Positions 12,915 to 25,500 of a stretch of DNA of 64,000 nucleotides are shown here, piece by piece. Location of the stretch: the NCBI GenBank assembly GCA_949130495.1, contig OX422215.1, positions 12,377,302 to 12,441,301 on the forward strand, given 5' to 3'. This DNA comes from Sambucus nigra. Lineage: Eukaryota; Streptophyta; Magnoliopsida; Dipsacales; Adoxaceae. Each line of letters opens with the position of its first letter. The first letter of the stretch is position 1. The notes beneath the pieces were generated by a model that was given only the letters and a program-made list of their open reading frames with translations, had not been told where the DNA came from and did no database searches. The position numbers and the translations under genes were made by a program.

Positions 12915-15201
12915 CTGGCGGACAGCTTCTTCTCCGAGAAGCTGTTTCGGCCATTGACGAGCCAACCAAGCTTCTACCCGCTATTTCACCCAACCACAAC
13001 AACAAATAATGATACCCAATCACTTCTAAACATCCTACAATCAATTATTCATCCTCAAATCAAATTAAAACACAAGATTAATGGATTAAACACCAAAATC
13101 TACAAAAACCCATTTATGGTTTAAACCTCCCAAAACTTAACTACACATGCAAATTATCACATTAAATCAATATCTAGCAAGTAAGAAACTTGCCTCGAGG
13201 TTCGTTGTCTCGGAACACCTCCGGTAGCGACGGAATCCGGCCCAAAATCCTCCATTCTCTCTTTCTCTCTACTTCTCCCAACTCTCTCTCTCTCTCCTTT
13301 GGCTTCTCTCACACAAATGAAAAAAAAGAAAAGGGGTGGGGGATTTATAAGGGTCTAAAAATATAAACCCCCACTCCTAAATGCTAATACACCACTAAAA
13401 TGACTCGTAACCACTTAATTGAGTCATAACCCCTTAAAAAATGCCTAAATCTCAAAAATTACAACTGGGCACTTATTTCGACTATCTCGACTATTCTAAA
13501 AACAACCGCACCCCCTATTTTGGCATTCGGGAAAGTGTGAACTATTTTTGTGTTCCAATTCCATTTTTAATTCATTAATTATACCCAAATTTAAATATAG
13601 GTCATAACCGTCGTTTTACATATAACGACGCAAAATACACAATATAACACTATTTACCTTCTCATAACGGTAAATAGTCAAAACATAGTAAATATTATCC
13701 CTAAGTCTCACGGGAAAATAATATTTACTCCAACATTCCCTATTTTATAAAATTAGCCCATTAGGCAAAATAGTATAAAATAGTCGCTCGAAAACCTGGG
13801 TTGTTACATACTCCCCCCCCCCCCCCCCCCCTTAAAGGGGAATTTTGCCCTCAAAATTCAGGCGTAACCCATAACCATAAAAAGGGTATACTATACCAAA
13901 AACCGTATTATCATACTAGCAAACCCCTGATTAGAAATGTCCCCATAGGACACAGACTAAGGTCATCGCTATCGATCTCAGCCCACATCATCATGCTATA
14001 ATATAGTGCCAAATCGTTCCTCAGGAACTTTCAATCCTACCCTTCTACTACGGGAGGAGATACCCACACAATCTCGGCACAAATTTGCCTTACTTTTCGA
14101 AACACGTTACACCCTTACTAGGGAATAACTACGCTATCTTACAATCGTTAACCCCAACACTACTTACTTCTATTCGCGTTGGCGTACCCCTCAGAGGTCT
14201 ACTTGCTCACTGAGCCCAATCTAAAGGAAGGTTCCCGGACCACTCCCAGTCCCAGGAATGTACTATTCGATGTTTCCATTCCAACGAGTAGACAAGGCAT
14301 ATTGCCATCTACACTAGGTTATGCACGGCCTAACGTTTATCGAAGACGATCCAAACTATTGCAAGGAAATTCGATCCCTAGAATTTCTACTCCGTTCTCA
14401 CCTTAAATCAAATCCACCCTTCCACTTGCGGGTGGTAGGATATACCCCATATCCCAACGGTTTCCATTCTTCCTGGAGACTTTACCTATACCTTGACACC
14501 AAAGTCTCGTCTCGGTGAAGCTCACTCCACTTGGCATTTCATGCCACGAATAAACTATAAGATGGTATCTACTCGGTGCCTATACTACTCCCGTTCGCAT
14601 TATCTTAGCGAAAGGAAATATCCTAACGATAGTCCTTCACGGTCACAAACTTGTTATTCGTGAAAAGACTCCAAATTCCTGCCCAGGAGAAGTGCCTCTA
14701 AGTCTTTAAGGCAAATACTACCGCCCTGAACTTAAAATCAAGCGTGGGATAACACTTCTTAAAAATGTGAGACACACGGACAATAGGTCCATGTTCCCAT
14801 ATTAGCACATCCCGTTCCTGGCAAAGACTCGTTCGTAAATCCACTCTCGATCATAACAACACGAGTGCAGGAGAAAAGTCAACTTATACTCCAACTCCTC
14901 CAAAGGTAGGTTACCAATGTAACCCTCTAACTACGAGAGGCCTCACCACTAATGGCCTAACATCCTAACGAGCTCAAAATCCCATACTTCTCGTCTAGGG
15001 ACCAAATCCTACTTAGAGTTACCCCACACCCTATGGTGGTCAACTCCCTACCATCTTCCTAAACTAACGTCGCATGCCCTAAGGGCCTAGCATCCTAAGA
15101 ATCCTAAGGTCAATCTATCTATCCTAACCTAGTCGTATAAGTATAATACTAAATATCCCTAGTGTCCAAGACCTTTCCCGGCTTCTGACATTAGCTCGGT
15201 T

Positions 15202-15752
15202 TCATGCGTGGGACGTCTCGCCGAAGCGAAATCCAAACAAGGAACCCTCCCGTTACACTACTACCTCGCATTGTCAGTCGTCGAGAAGTAACGGTCGAAG
15301 ACACATGATCGGGATCGACGAAAATCCTAACTCGAAATTCTACTACTACATATGTACGTCTACGTCCTACCATAACTATCGACTGAGGCATTTACTTTCA
15401 GTAAGATGCCACCAACACTCTACCCCAAGAGACACATATATCTCTAAACAAATGGCCTTCTCATTAAGGCATAACCATAAGTCCCTATCGGACTTCCATA
15501 ATCTTAGTCTTCCCCCACGTTAGTCAGAGGAAAACTATCATAGTGCTCATATATCGCACATGAACTTAGCCCTTAATCACTCATATACGTGATTCTTGGC
15601 TAAACCTTCCAACCCAGCACTTAACCAACAGAAAAGAAAAGAAGGAAGAAAAGAGCAGAAAAGAAAATGCACATCTCTCCACTCCCAACGTCGTTAAGGT
15701 TCATGCGTGGAGCGTCTCGCCGAAGCGAAATCCAAACAAGGAACCCCTCCAC
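15202..15752 (-). repeat. Two hairpin modules in internal region 2
   Basis: Copies at 15202-15254 and 15701-15752, identical to those of internal region 1. Confidence 0.8.
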
Positions 15753-17196
15753 ACAGTCACCTTAACCAGCCGGTCATGGAGATAAGGCAATAGCATACAC
15801 AAGCAAAGCAAACAAGGAAGCAAACAAAATAAAAACAAAAATAAAGGAAACTATCTACATAATGTAAACCACCTCTATAAAGTCTCAACCCGTATCCAGG
15901 AGAGATGTTATAGACCCACTAGTCCTCCTTCTAGAACTAGAACTAGGATAGCCTCGCGATTCATTCGCTTGCTACCACACCCATCAATCTAAGACTATCT
16001 CTACTCGTATAATATATAAAATACAAGTAGCACGTATCACACATATCACCACTCGCCCCATAACGAGTGAGAAGGAAGATACAGAACTTCCCTATTATGG
16101 AAGCCACATAAATATACTTACTATATATAAAAATATGTACCGATGCTATCATAAGCTCGATATACGCACCCGAATCTAGGGCTAACACCATACTACTCCA
16201 TCTTACCTAAGGAATGCACCACTCGTACCCTAGTTGGAAATTCCACCAACTTACTAGCCAACCTCCTTGGCTACTACCAATGGTTCCAAGACACGTCATT
16301 CTAGTCTTACCCGAACCAAACTACTTCCATCAATGACTCAACTAGGAGTCCTATTCTTGCCGGTTATCTTCAATCGACAAGATCAGAACGCATAGTTCCC
16401 TTGACTTCTTCAGCAAGGAGAACATCCTGCCAGCCTCCCCGACCTTAGCTCCACGAGCCTTCCCCGGGTGGATGTCCACCAGTGGGGTCTCACGAACACT
16501 ACTTATCCAAAAAGTGTTCTCAACACTTACATACGAGCCTAGCATTTCCACTGAAAGGCTCTCTCTATGGGCCAAAAACATTCTGCCCCACCATAAAGAG
16601 GCGACTATCATTTCCGCCACTTCAACCTTACTCCTAAGGGTGAAAGGTTTTCCTCAAACCCTCACACATGGGCACTCCTATACCCAACTCTAGGCCAAAA
16701 CTCTCGGGCCTTACGTTCTCACCGAACGAGGTTACACTTCCTCGATCCAACCAAACTTCAACATGTGGTTCTAATAAAGAACCTCTCAACTCCGAATTGA
16801 CATTGCTCGGAGTCCCAGGCATAGTACCACTTTCTACCGACAGCGGTACTTGGGAAAACTATTTTCACCGTACTTAGTAGTCACGGCAGCATTATAAAAT
16901 AATGCTACAAAGGGGGAGACCTCCAAAGCGGTCCTTATTCCCGACCACAGCCTACAGCTTATAGTAATCCCATCCCACGATGCCTTCACAACGGCCTTCC
17001 TCAACGCCCTTCATCTAACGACTTACAAGTCTCACACGAACGCGCAGAAGATCTTCGGGGTCCTCATACCATAGCAGGAGAACGAAATCTCACAAGAGAA
17101 TTCAATGACCTTATTCCTAAGGCTCTACATCAAATAGAGATAAACGCAGAAGACGTAAAACATCCGCACAGATTCCTAAGGACTCTAGAACCTAAT

Positions 17197-17208
17197 GCTC
17201 TGATACCA
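17197..17208 (-). other. Primer binding site, initiator-Met tRNA, copy 2
   Basis: The minus strand reads TGGTATCAGAGC two bases from LTR3, as in copy 1. Confidence 0.9.
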
Positions 17209-17946
17209 TCTGTGACACCCGCCTACTAAAATAATAGGTGGCCAGCCCAATACTCCAATAATTTCAGGAATCATAGATGGTCCATTCTTAGCATCACTGT
17301 CGATTAAAATAATAGTATGAGATAACCACCAATCATTTTAGAAAACGGATTGTCATATAAAAAAAAAAATTAAAAGTAAAAGAAAAACACTTAGACAATC
17401 CCATTTGTAAAAACGGTGGGTATCAAAAATCGATGAATAAAGTATGACAATACAATAAATAATCACCGAATAAGCTGTCGGTGCACAGACCAATACAAAT
17501 AATACATTAAGTATTACATTCAGTATTTACAATATAATAAATGAGTGCAATCCCTTGGGCAAACACGCCCGAATAAAAGTACTGAACATAACTAGAGTAC
17601 AATAGAGGGGAGCGTCTACTACAAGTATCCTACAACATCCGCAATATGCCGTAGCTCCATGACAACTGGAAATGGAAATGTAAACACGGGTGTCCATGCG
17701 GAAGAGCACCTGTAACGGCAAAGAATATGCAGAAACAAGGAAATATAGAAACCGGTCAGGGCCGGGTTTGATATGATTACCATGTGACTAAAATGCATGG
17801 CAGGTAAGTGCGTAAGTCTCTCGCAGATAACAATAATATTCCTCACCTCTCAATCTAGCAGCGACCTAACGCAATATCGTGAGATGTTCTAGTTAACCCT
17901 AAGTACTAAGGGCTAACTTTTCCCCATTCTCAACACTATGCCCTAT

Positions 17947-17998
17947 TCGTGCGTGGGGTGTCTCGCAAAGCGAAATCCAAACAAGGAACCCCCCCGAT
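17947..17998 (-). repeat. Hairpin module copy in LTR3
   Basis: Same as in LTR1 and LTR2. Confidence 0.8.
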
Positions 17999-18485
17999 AC
18001 ACTACTACTTAGGCAAGATTGATCGTCGAGATCCATTAGACCCTAAGCACGAAAATAAGAGAATAAATGAATGTGTGTGCATAAGTGTGGGAGGTCACAA
18101 CTACAGCTAATCAAGAAATAAAACATAAACCCATCCATCATCTAACGGCAAAATTCCTAATTCTATCTTTGGGAATATACATATACATGGTACAACACTT
18201 TATCAAGTGTTTACCAAATTAATTTCATCATACACTAATTCATTTCATGAATTTGTTCCTTATCAGGAAATATAATCATACTTTTTATGCTCTAGAGGCA
18301 TTTATCTCAATTGTTCACTTTGTAAAAATATCTTCCTTATCAGGAATATAATCATCATCATAGGCTCTTTATGGCCTTACATCGTGCTCTTTATGGCACT
18401 TTCATCATGCTCTATATGGCATTTCACTGTGCTCTTTATGGCACCCATTTAAACATCAAGTCCAACTTGATTTAGAATAGTTATA

Positions 18486-18542
<57 letters not shown>

Positions 18543-19322
18543 CGATTCTAAGACCGCCCGTCCGGGTTTCCCCACTGTGCGCGCCCCTAAATGGCTATCA
18601 TCTTCCAGGGCCTCCAAGACAACCTGGGATCCTAACGAAACGTCGGGAAGCGACCATGTGCCTGCGGGATAGTCAAGACCACACCCGGAATCTCCTAACC
18701 AGCGCAGAAAATATATTAAACAAACGCTCACATGGCCTAGGGACTATATCCACCCTGCATCATTAGCCAGGGGGCTTCACCACAACGCGCGCGACTTCCC
18801 TTATGATATCGATTTAGAGAGGTGTGTATCCATAAATTAACATTTATGAAAAACATTACTTTTTCCCTTTTTTGAAAACTCATATTTTACATTTCCAAAA
18901 ATTATTCACTTAGCCATTAAGCACCAAGATTTAGAAGGTGCATTATATTCTTATTAAGTCATATTTTATTAATGACCTAAGACCCCAAAGTGCCACTAAC
19001 CTCAAAATAGCCTCAAATAGTTTATATAATTCATAAACCCTCAAAGTGAGTCTCCATAATGGAGTGTCTCTCAGAAGCTCAACATTTATATATATTAACT
19101 TCAAATATATCTTTAGGTTAACCTCCCATATCCGTTGGACATTAACCTAATCCAAACTAGTCCTCGGGTAAACATAAATCTCCATTCTTAGCCTAGGACA
19201 TTAGTCTACCCAATACAACCCTCTAGGACTCCCCATTACTTCCCAAAGGAAGGTTCCTAAGCCTCGAACCTAAAAGAAAAGGGCTAAAACAAAATTAGAA
19301 AAACCTCACCCTTTCAGAAGAG

Positions 19323-19398
19323 GTCGATCGATCGACCTCTGGCCGTCGATCGATCGAAGGCTTCGATCGATCGATCCCCCAGGCTCGATCGATCGATC
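19323..19398. repeat. Palindrome array TCGATCGATCGA, LTR3
   Basis: Four palindromes; the spacer differs by one base from the other two LTRs (CTGGCCGTCG). Confidence 0.9.
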
Positions 19399-20292
19399 CT
19401 GGCGGAGAGCTTCTTCTCCGAGAAGCTGTTTCAGCCATTGACGAGCCAACCAAGCTTCTACCCGCTATTTCACCCAACCACAACAACAAATAATGATACC
19501 CAATCACTTCTAAGCATCCTACAATCAATTATTCATCCTCAAATCAAATTAAAACACAAGATTAATGGATTAAACACCAAAATCTACAAAAACCCATTTA
19601 TGGTTTAAACCTCCCAAAACTTAACTACACATGCAAATTATCACATTAAATCAATATCTAGCAAGTAAGAAACTTGCCTCGAGGTTCGTAGTCTCGGAAC
19701 ACCTCCGGTAGCGACGGAATCCGGCCCAAAATCCTCCATTCTCTCTTTCTCTCTACTTCTCCCAACTCTCTCTCTCTCTCCTTTGGCTTCTCTCACACAA
19801 ATGAAGAAAAAGAAAAGGGGTGGGGGATTTATAAGGGTCTAAAAATATAAACCCCCACTCCTAAATGCTAATACACCACTAAAATGACTCGTAACCACTT
19901 AATTGAGTCATAACCCCTTAAAAAATGCCTAAATCTCAAAAATTACAACTGGGCACTTATTTCGACTATCTCGACTATTCTAAAAACAACCGCACCCCCT
20001 ATTTTGGCATTCGGGAAAGTGTGAACTATTTTTATGTTCCAATTCCATTTTTAATTCATTAATTATACCCAAATTTAAATATAGGTCATAACCGTCGTTT
20101 TACATATAACGACGCAAAATACACAATATAACACTATTTACCTTCTCATAACGGTAAATAGTCAAAACATAGTAAATATTATCCCTAAGTCTCACGGGAA
20201 AATAATATTTACTCCAACATTCCCTATTTTATAAAATTAGCCCATTAGGCAAAATAGTATAAAATAGTCGCTCGAAAACCTGGGTTGTTACA

Positions 20293-21598
20293 ATTTTCTA
20301 GAGTGAGAAACACAAGAGGGTTTAAGTTTTGTAGAGAGAAAAATATAGAGAATTAGAGAGAAATATCTAAGAGAGAGATTGAATATTATTTTGCACACAT
20401 TGTGTTCATTCTACTTCTTCTTTATTATGTTTTTGTTTTTGGATTCTCAATGATCTTACACATCATCTCATAATTTTAGAGATTGAAATATTGCGTTATT
20501 GTAGAGAGAATTTATGTGCTTTCATGATGAAATATTTTTTACAAAAACTGGAATTCCTTAGATTTTTAGATCTGAATTTTATTGAATATTTTTATGATCT
20601 AAATATTCTGATTTTGTGTTGGATGTTAAATGATGTTTAAATCAGAATTTCTTCGGATCTTGCATGTTTATTGAAAATATTTTAAAGATTTGTTTTCTCA
20701 TATTTGTGTAATAATTTGAAAAACCCATTCCTCATAAAATTGAAAATATTTTTGAGAGATTGAGAACACATTTTAAATGATTGAATAATCTTTTTGTGTC
20801 TCCATGATAAGTATTGTATGTATTTCTTATAAAGAATGTTTACAAGATTTTTTATTGAAAAATTTATTTTGTACGTTTTTGTAGAAAACTTAATTGATTG
20901 TTAATTGAAAATGTATTTTTCTTAAGTTTTTATAGAAAACTTATTTTCTTGATTACGAATATATTTTGTTAAGATTTTGTATAAAACTTATATGCATGAG
21001 AATTGAATTAAGTTATTGCATGGTTGCATTTAGAACATATTCACTTGCACGTTTTGCACAACTAGTATATTGTTGAGAGATCAATTTTGACTGAGTTGGA
21101 ATTCGCTAAAACAAAAAGCAAGAAGTTAGCAAGCTGAGAAAACAACATCAACATCAGACCTACAGAGAAGTTAGAATCAAACCAGTGGGTACATATTATA
21201 AGCTTGTATAGGACTGTTTTGTGTGTATGTGTGTTAAATAGTTTGTAACTTGTATATTTTGTTATAGTGGAATTTTTTGTTTACTCCGTAGAGGGAGTCT
21301 AGATGTTTTCCCTAGTTTGGGTTTTTACCACGTTAAAAAATCATACTTGTTAATCTTCTTATCCTCATCTTATTCTTTGTATGATTTAAATTAAAATTGT
21401 TACATTAATTTGACCTTAGAATAAATCAGATTTAATTGATTTTAATTTTCGCATGTATTAAAATCTGATTAGTTAGATAATAAAGTTTTTCTTGTTTTGA
21501 TTATATATATGTTATTAGAAAAACTTGCATGAGATCAAAGTATGTTCATTTGCGCGTATGGCATTGTTTCATGGGAGCATGTCCCTCGGGATTTTTCA
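20293..21598 (+). repeat. 5' LTR of SIRE-like element, right part
   Basis: Continues the LTR after the array, beginning with the second ATTTT duplication and then CTAGAGTGAGAAACAC. It parallels 25700-27079 of the 3' LTR and ends GGGATTTTTCA. No promoter could be placed with confidence. Confidence 0.9.
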
Positions 21599-21600
21599 AT

Positions 21601-21612
21601 TGGTATCAGAGC
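21601..21612 (+). other. Primer binding site, initiator-Met tRNA
   Basis: TGGTATCAGAGC two bases after the LTR end TTTTTCA. Confidence 0.9.
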
Positions 21613-22521
21613 GGGTCGCTCCGAAAAAGATTTAACCGTCTGGAGTGTTGATCTTTTATTTCTTGATCATCTGATTTATTGTTACGAATCTGATTACTTT
21701 CTTTATCCATATATGATGCTAATTTTTATATGTATGACCTCATGGTAGACAACAAGTTGTTTAATCTACTCTAATTGTTCTTACTCTATTTCTTGAATTT
21801 AGAACCCCTTTTATGGTTTGTATGCTTAGTTAAATATTTTTTGTAGCCATAGCATTGGTTGTGGGGGAGAGACCTTATTTGTTGATTACTCTAGAATATG
21901 CTGAACATGCTTAAATTATGTCTAATATGTCATTTACCCTTGATTTTTATTTAAGAGTCCCTGAAGAGTAGATGAATGTGCTTTATTCATTTTCTACCAT
22001 ATTTACATATTTTCCTATCATAATCATGGTAATTATATGTCCTCTGCGATTTTAAGGTATGGATGTTTGTGAATGCAAAAGACACCTCTTAAAATCATGT
22101 TAATGTAGGAGTGACACTTGATTAGAACCGTCAATATGTTTATTGTGGTAGTTATACTTTTTAATCTTCCTCATGATATCATTGTTTTTATCCTTTGTCT
22201 ATTTGAGACAAAAAGGGGGAGAAGAGTACGTCATTTTATTAGTCTTGATTCCTGAATTATTTTCATGATATCTTGTTTTTAATGAATTATCAATTTCTAT
22301 GATATCTTACACTTGTTCTTGTGAGTTTGAATTTAATGTTTTAATGTAGGAAATCACAAGAAGGTGTTAGGGTAATTGATGTATAGTTGAGTATTGTAAT
22401 TTTTACTTTCTAAGATTTTTTGTGGATTGGGTGGAATAGTAATCGTTGTATAGGACTTAGGTTATTTTATTTTTTCCTAAGAGCACCATGATGTACTCGA
22501 AGGGTTTTGTCACAAATATCC

Positions 22522-22533
22522 AAAGGGGGAGAT
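22522..22533 (+). other. Polypurine tract
   Basis: AAAGGGGGAGAT directly before the 3' LTR start TGAAACACCC. Confidence 0.85.
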
Positions 22534-25500
22534 TGAAACACCCTAAATCTTTGACTTACTTGAGTCTACATTATTTAGGCGTTTCAACTAATTTGGATAT
22601 TGTGTCAAAACATTTTTTTTAGTACGATCCTTCTCCTTGGTACATCTTACAACATTACTCGACGACTCAACATGCCTCGACTCTACTCAACGACATATCC
22701 GAGTAAAGGTATTCACATATGTTTCATATTTACACTTGACACATTAGGCACTCATGCATACTTAAATGTGATATTATTGATTGTATGCCTAGCAGGGGTT
22801 CTTGGTGGTAGAGTTGGGACCTTCCCAAACTCGTATCTCGGTTTACCCCTAGGAGCCAAGTACAAGTCTAAGGCAATCTGGGATCCAATTTTGGAAAGAA
22901 TGAGAAGGAGGTTAGCTGGGTGGAAAAAGGGTTCCTATCGAAAGGGGGGAGGCTTACTCTCATCAAGAGCTACTTGTCTAGTATGCCTACGTGATACATG
23001 TCCATCTTGCCTTTACCCGCTAATGTACATAAAAATTTGGAGAAGCTCATGAGGGATTTCCTATGGAGAGGTACTAAAGTTGACTTTAAGCATAGTCTGG
23101 TAGGCTGGGAGGAGCTATGCAAGCCCATTAAAGAAGGGGGGTGGGGGTGAGGAACTTGGGTATATTCAATCGAGCTATGTTAGGGAAGTGGGTGTGGCGT
23201 TTCCCTAGGGAGGATACTAGATTATGGAGAAGGGTTGTTGGTGCGAGGTGGGGTTCTTCTCAGATGGGGTGGAGGTCGTTAGTGGGGACTGGTGCACATG
23301 GAGTGGGTTTATGGAATCATATTGCTAAGGAGTGGGTGGATTACTATAGGAACACTGAGTTTCTTTTAGGGAAAGGGGATAAGATAAGATTCTGGAAAGA
23401 CAAATGGGGAGAGAGCGGATCCATTCAGGATCTATTCACCGGGATCTTCAATCTTGGAGTGAATTAAGACAGTTTGGTGGTTGATCATGTTAACTCCATC
23501 AGTGATGGTGCCATGTGGTGTCCTCAGCTCAGGAGAAGGCTTTGGGACTGGGAACTTCAAGAAGCAGACTTGTTCTTTGAATGGCTGAATGCGACTCCCC
23601 GTCCGACGGTCAGGGAGGATACTTTGAGGTGGAAGGGAGGAGGATCTGGGGTATTCTCGGTTCATAGCTATTATGAGATTTTGAGGGGCGGGACCCGCAG
23701 GGGCAGTTTCCCGTGGAAGAAAATTTAGAAGGTTATGGCACCGCAAAAGGTCAGATTCTTTGTGTGGACTGCGTCCAGACATGCCATTTTGACAATGGAA
23801 GGGTTGCAGAAGCGAAGATACCGACTGGCTAGTCGATGATGGTTATGTAAGGTCGAAGAGGAGAAGATCAATCATCTCCTGCTACATTGCAGGGTGACGA
23901 AAGGTTTGTGGGATGTGTTCTTGGCCATTACGAGGACATTGTGGGTCATGCCTGCATCTGTTAGGGAGCTTCTTGAGACGTGGAACCCTCCTAGGGGGTG
24001 GTCGGGTGACAAAAGGGCCTGGCGGATGGTCCCCCACTGCATTTTCTGGACAGTCTGGAAGGAGAGGAATGCTCGCTTCTTAGATGGCGTTGAGATGGCT
24101 CCATCGAGGCTTCAGCATTTGTTTCTGAGCACCCTTCTTACTTGGTATAAAGTGAAGATCTTCGTCTCAATTAGGGATTTTCTTGAATTCGTGGGGGATA
24201 TTCATAATGCATCTTAATTTAGTGTTAGTGTAGTAGGAGTTTGTTTGTTTCTATGCTAGCTTTAGTTTTGTATACTTCATGTATACGGGTTCGCTCCCTC
24301 AAGCGCTTTGGTTTTTAATACAATCAGTTAATTATCAAAAAAAAGAAAAAAGTGAGATTACATTTTTTTTTCTGAAAATAATTGTTAGAATAAAATTAGT
24401 GTAAGTTTTGTTTAAAATTAAATTATTTTTAAAATGATTTTCGAAACTTATTAATAAAGTTATTTTTCGAATTGAAAAATATTTTTTTTATAAAATAAAA
24501 ATATCTATTATTTGTTTTGGCCGAGACGTTTACAGTCCATATCTATTAGTTGGTACATAGGCATAGGTTCTTGGCTACTGCTTTAGAACTCAAGGCTTAG
24601 ATATTGAGATCTAATAGTTGTCCAATTTTAACTTGGTACCAAGTAAGCCTTAAGACTGTTTAGGTGATATAGGTTCACCTCACTCTTTCACTATTTCGTC
24701 CTTTTGGACTTGACCGAATAGTATATTGTTTTCAGCCTTTAGCTACCTTAGATGGCCGAATAGGAGAAGCCCTAGAGCCATGAGTGTTTTCGTCCTTTTG
24801 CTGTTAAAGACCTTTGTTTATTGATTTCGTCCCATTAGCTTTTAGGCACAAGTGGTTTAGGTTGTCATCTCAGTTGGTTTATTTTTTATATAAACCTTTG
24901 TTAACCATTATTTTTGTATACATGTTAGGTATATATCAGAACCTTACCGATTTGACCTTTAAACTTTAAGAGCCTTAGCCCATTAAGACTTAACAGTACA
25001 CTGTTTCGGCTACTATTTCGTCCTTTAGGTTTATTTTTTTTAAAACCTTTGTTGTTCATTATTGTGACTATCTATAGTAACTGTTAGACTACCATACACT
25101 AGAGTACTGTTTCGTCCTTTTGTGGCCATAGACATTTGCTTTACCTGCTTAAACCGAGACTCCCTTAGAACCGAGATCAAACTAGAATCCTTAGACCTGC
25201 TATGGTATGAGTTATTCGTTCCTAGCTATTACTATTGGCGTGTAAGGCTTCTGCCGATTAGACCTTAGGATTTCTTATCCATTTCAGATATAGTCTATAC
25301 CCTTTGACCATTAGAACTGTGCCAGCTATACTCTCTTCAGTTATATCTTTTAACCGCCAGTTATTCTTTAGATCCCATTGGCTGAGATTGAGTGTTCTGA
25401 TTGTATGCCAGTTGTCATCATTATATCCGTTGGAGAGAGTTTGTTACAAATAAAACCCAATACCACCTTGTTTATATCTATTAGTGGTTTTAGGATCCTG

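Larger units (their letters stand above)
10719..13808 (-). repeat. LTR2 of the tandem array, chimeric middle LTR
   Basis: 3090 bp. At its low-coordinate side it carries LTR3-type bases (for example CAGGGCCGGG, CTAGCAGCGACC, GCAAGATTGATCG, CATAGGCTC, GATATCGA). At its high-coordinate side it carries LTR1-type bases (CTGGTCGTCG, GCGGACAGC, TTTCGGCC, TCTAAACATCC, TTTTTGTGTTCC). The switch lies between about 12326 and 12858. A private difference is GTTCGTTGTC at 13201. The (TA)n tract at 11998-12056 is the longest of the three. Confidence 0.9.
13809..17210 (-). mobile_element. Internal region 2 of the tandem array
   Basis: 3402 bp, almost identical to internal region 1. The length difference includes the C homopolymer at its left end. 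It has no coding content beyond the same short frames. Confidence 0.85.
4266..20292 (-). mobile_element. Tandem LTR array (LTR-internal-LTR-internal-LTR), non-coding, minus strand
   Basis: A 6.45-6.49-kb unit is repeated: LTRs at 4266-7314, 10719-13808 and 17211-20292, and internal regions at 7315-10718 and 13809-17210. The outer ends are TGTGACA and GTTACA, flanked by a 5-bp duplication ATTTT (4261-4265 and 20293-20297), so the whole array occupies one insertion site. Primer sites complementary to initiator-Met tRNA and G-rich polypurine tracts orient it on the minus strand. No gag or pol is recognisable, so it is a large retrotransposon derivative. LTR size and primer are compatible with a derivative of a Tekay/Del-type gypsy element, which the sequence cannot prove. 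Confidence 0.9.
17211..20292 (-). repeat. LTR3 of the tandem array (5' LTR in element sense)
   Basis: 3082 bp. It starts (element sense) TGTAACAACCCAGG at 20292 and ends with the complement of TGTGACACCCGCC. It carries the R-type markers used to show that LTR2 is a chimera. A hairpin module lies at 17947-17998 and the palindrome array at 19323-19398. Confidence 0.9.
21599..22533 (+). mobile_element. Internal region of the SIRE-like element (935 bp, non-coding)
   Basis: Starts AT then the primer site and ends at the polypurine tract. The longest open frame is 68 codons and resembles nothing I recognise. A second purine tract AAAAAGGGGGAGAAGAG near 22210 resembles the extra polypurine tracts of SIRE-type elements. 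Confidence 0.8.

Noticed and set aside
21601..21625. Possible tRNA gene at TGGTATCAGAGC sites
   Set aside because: These are primer binding sites complementary to the tRNA 3' end; there is no tRNA body.
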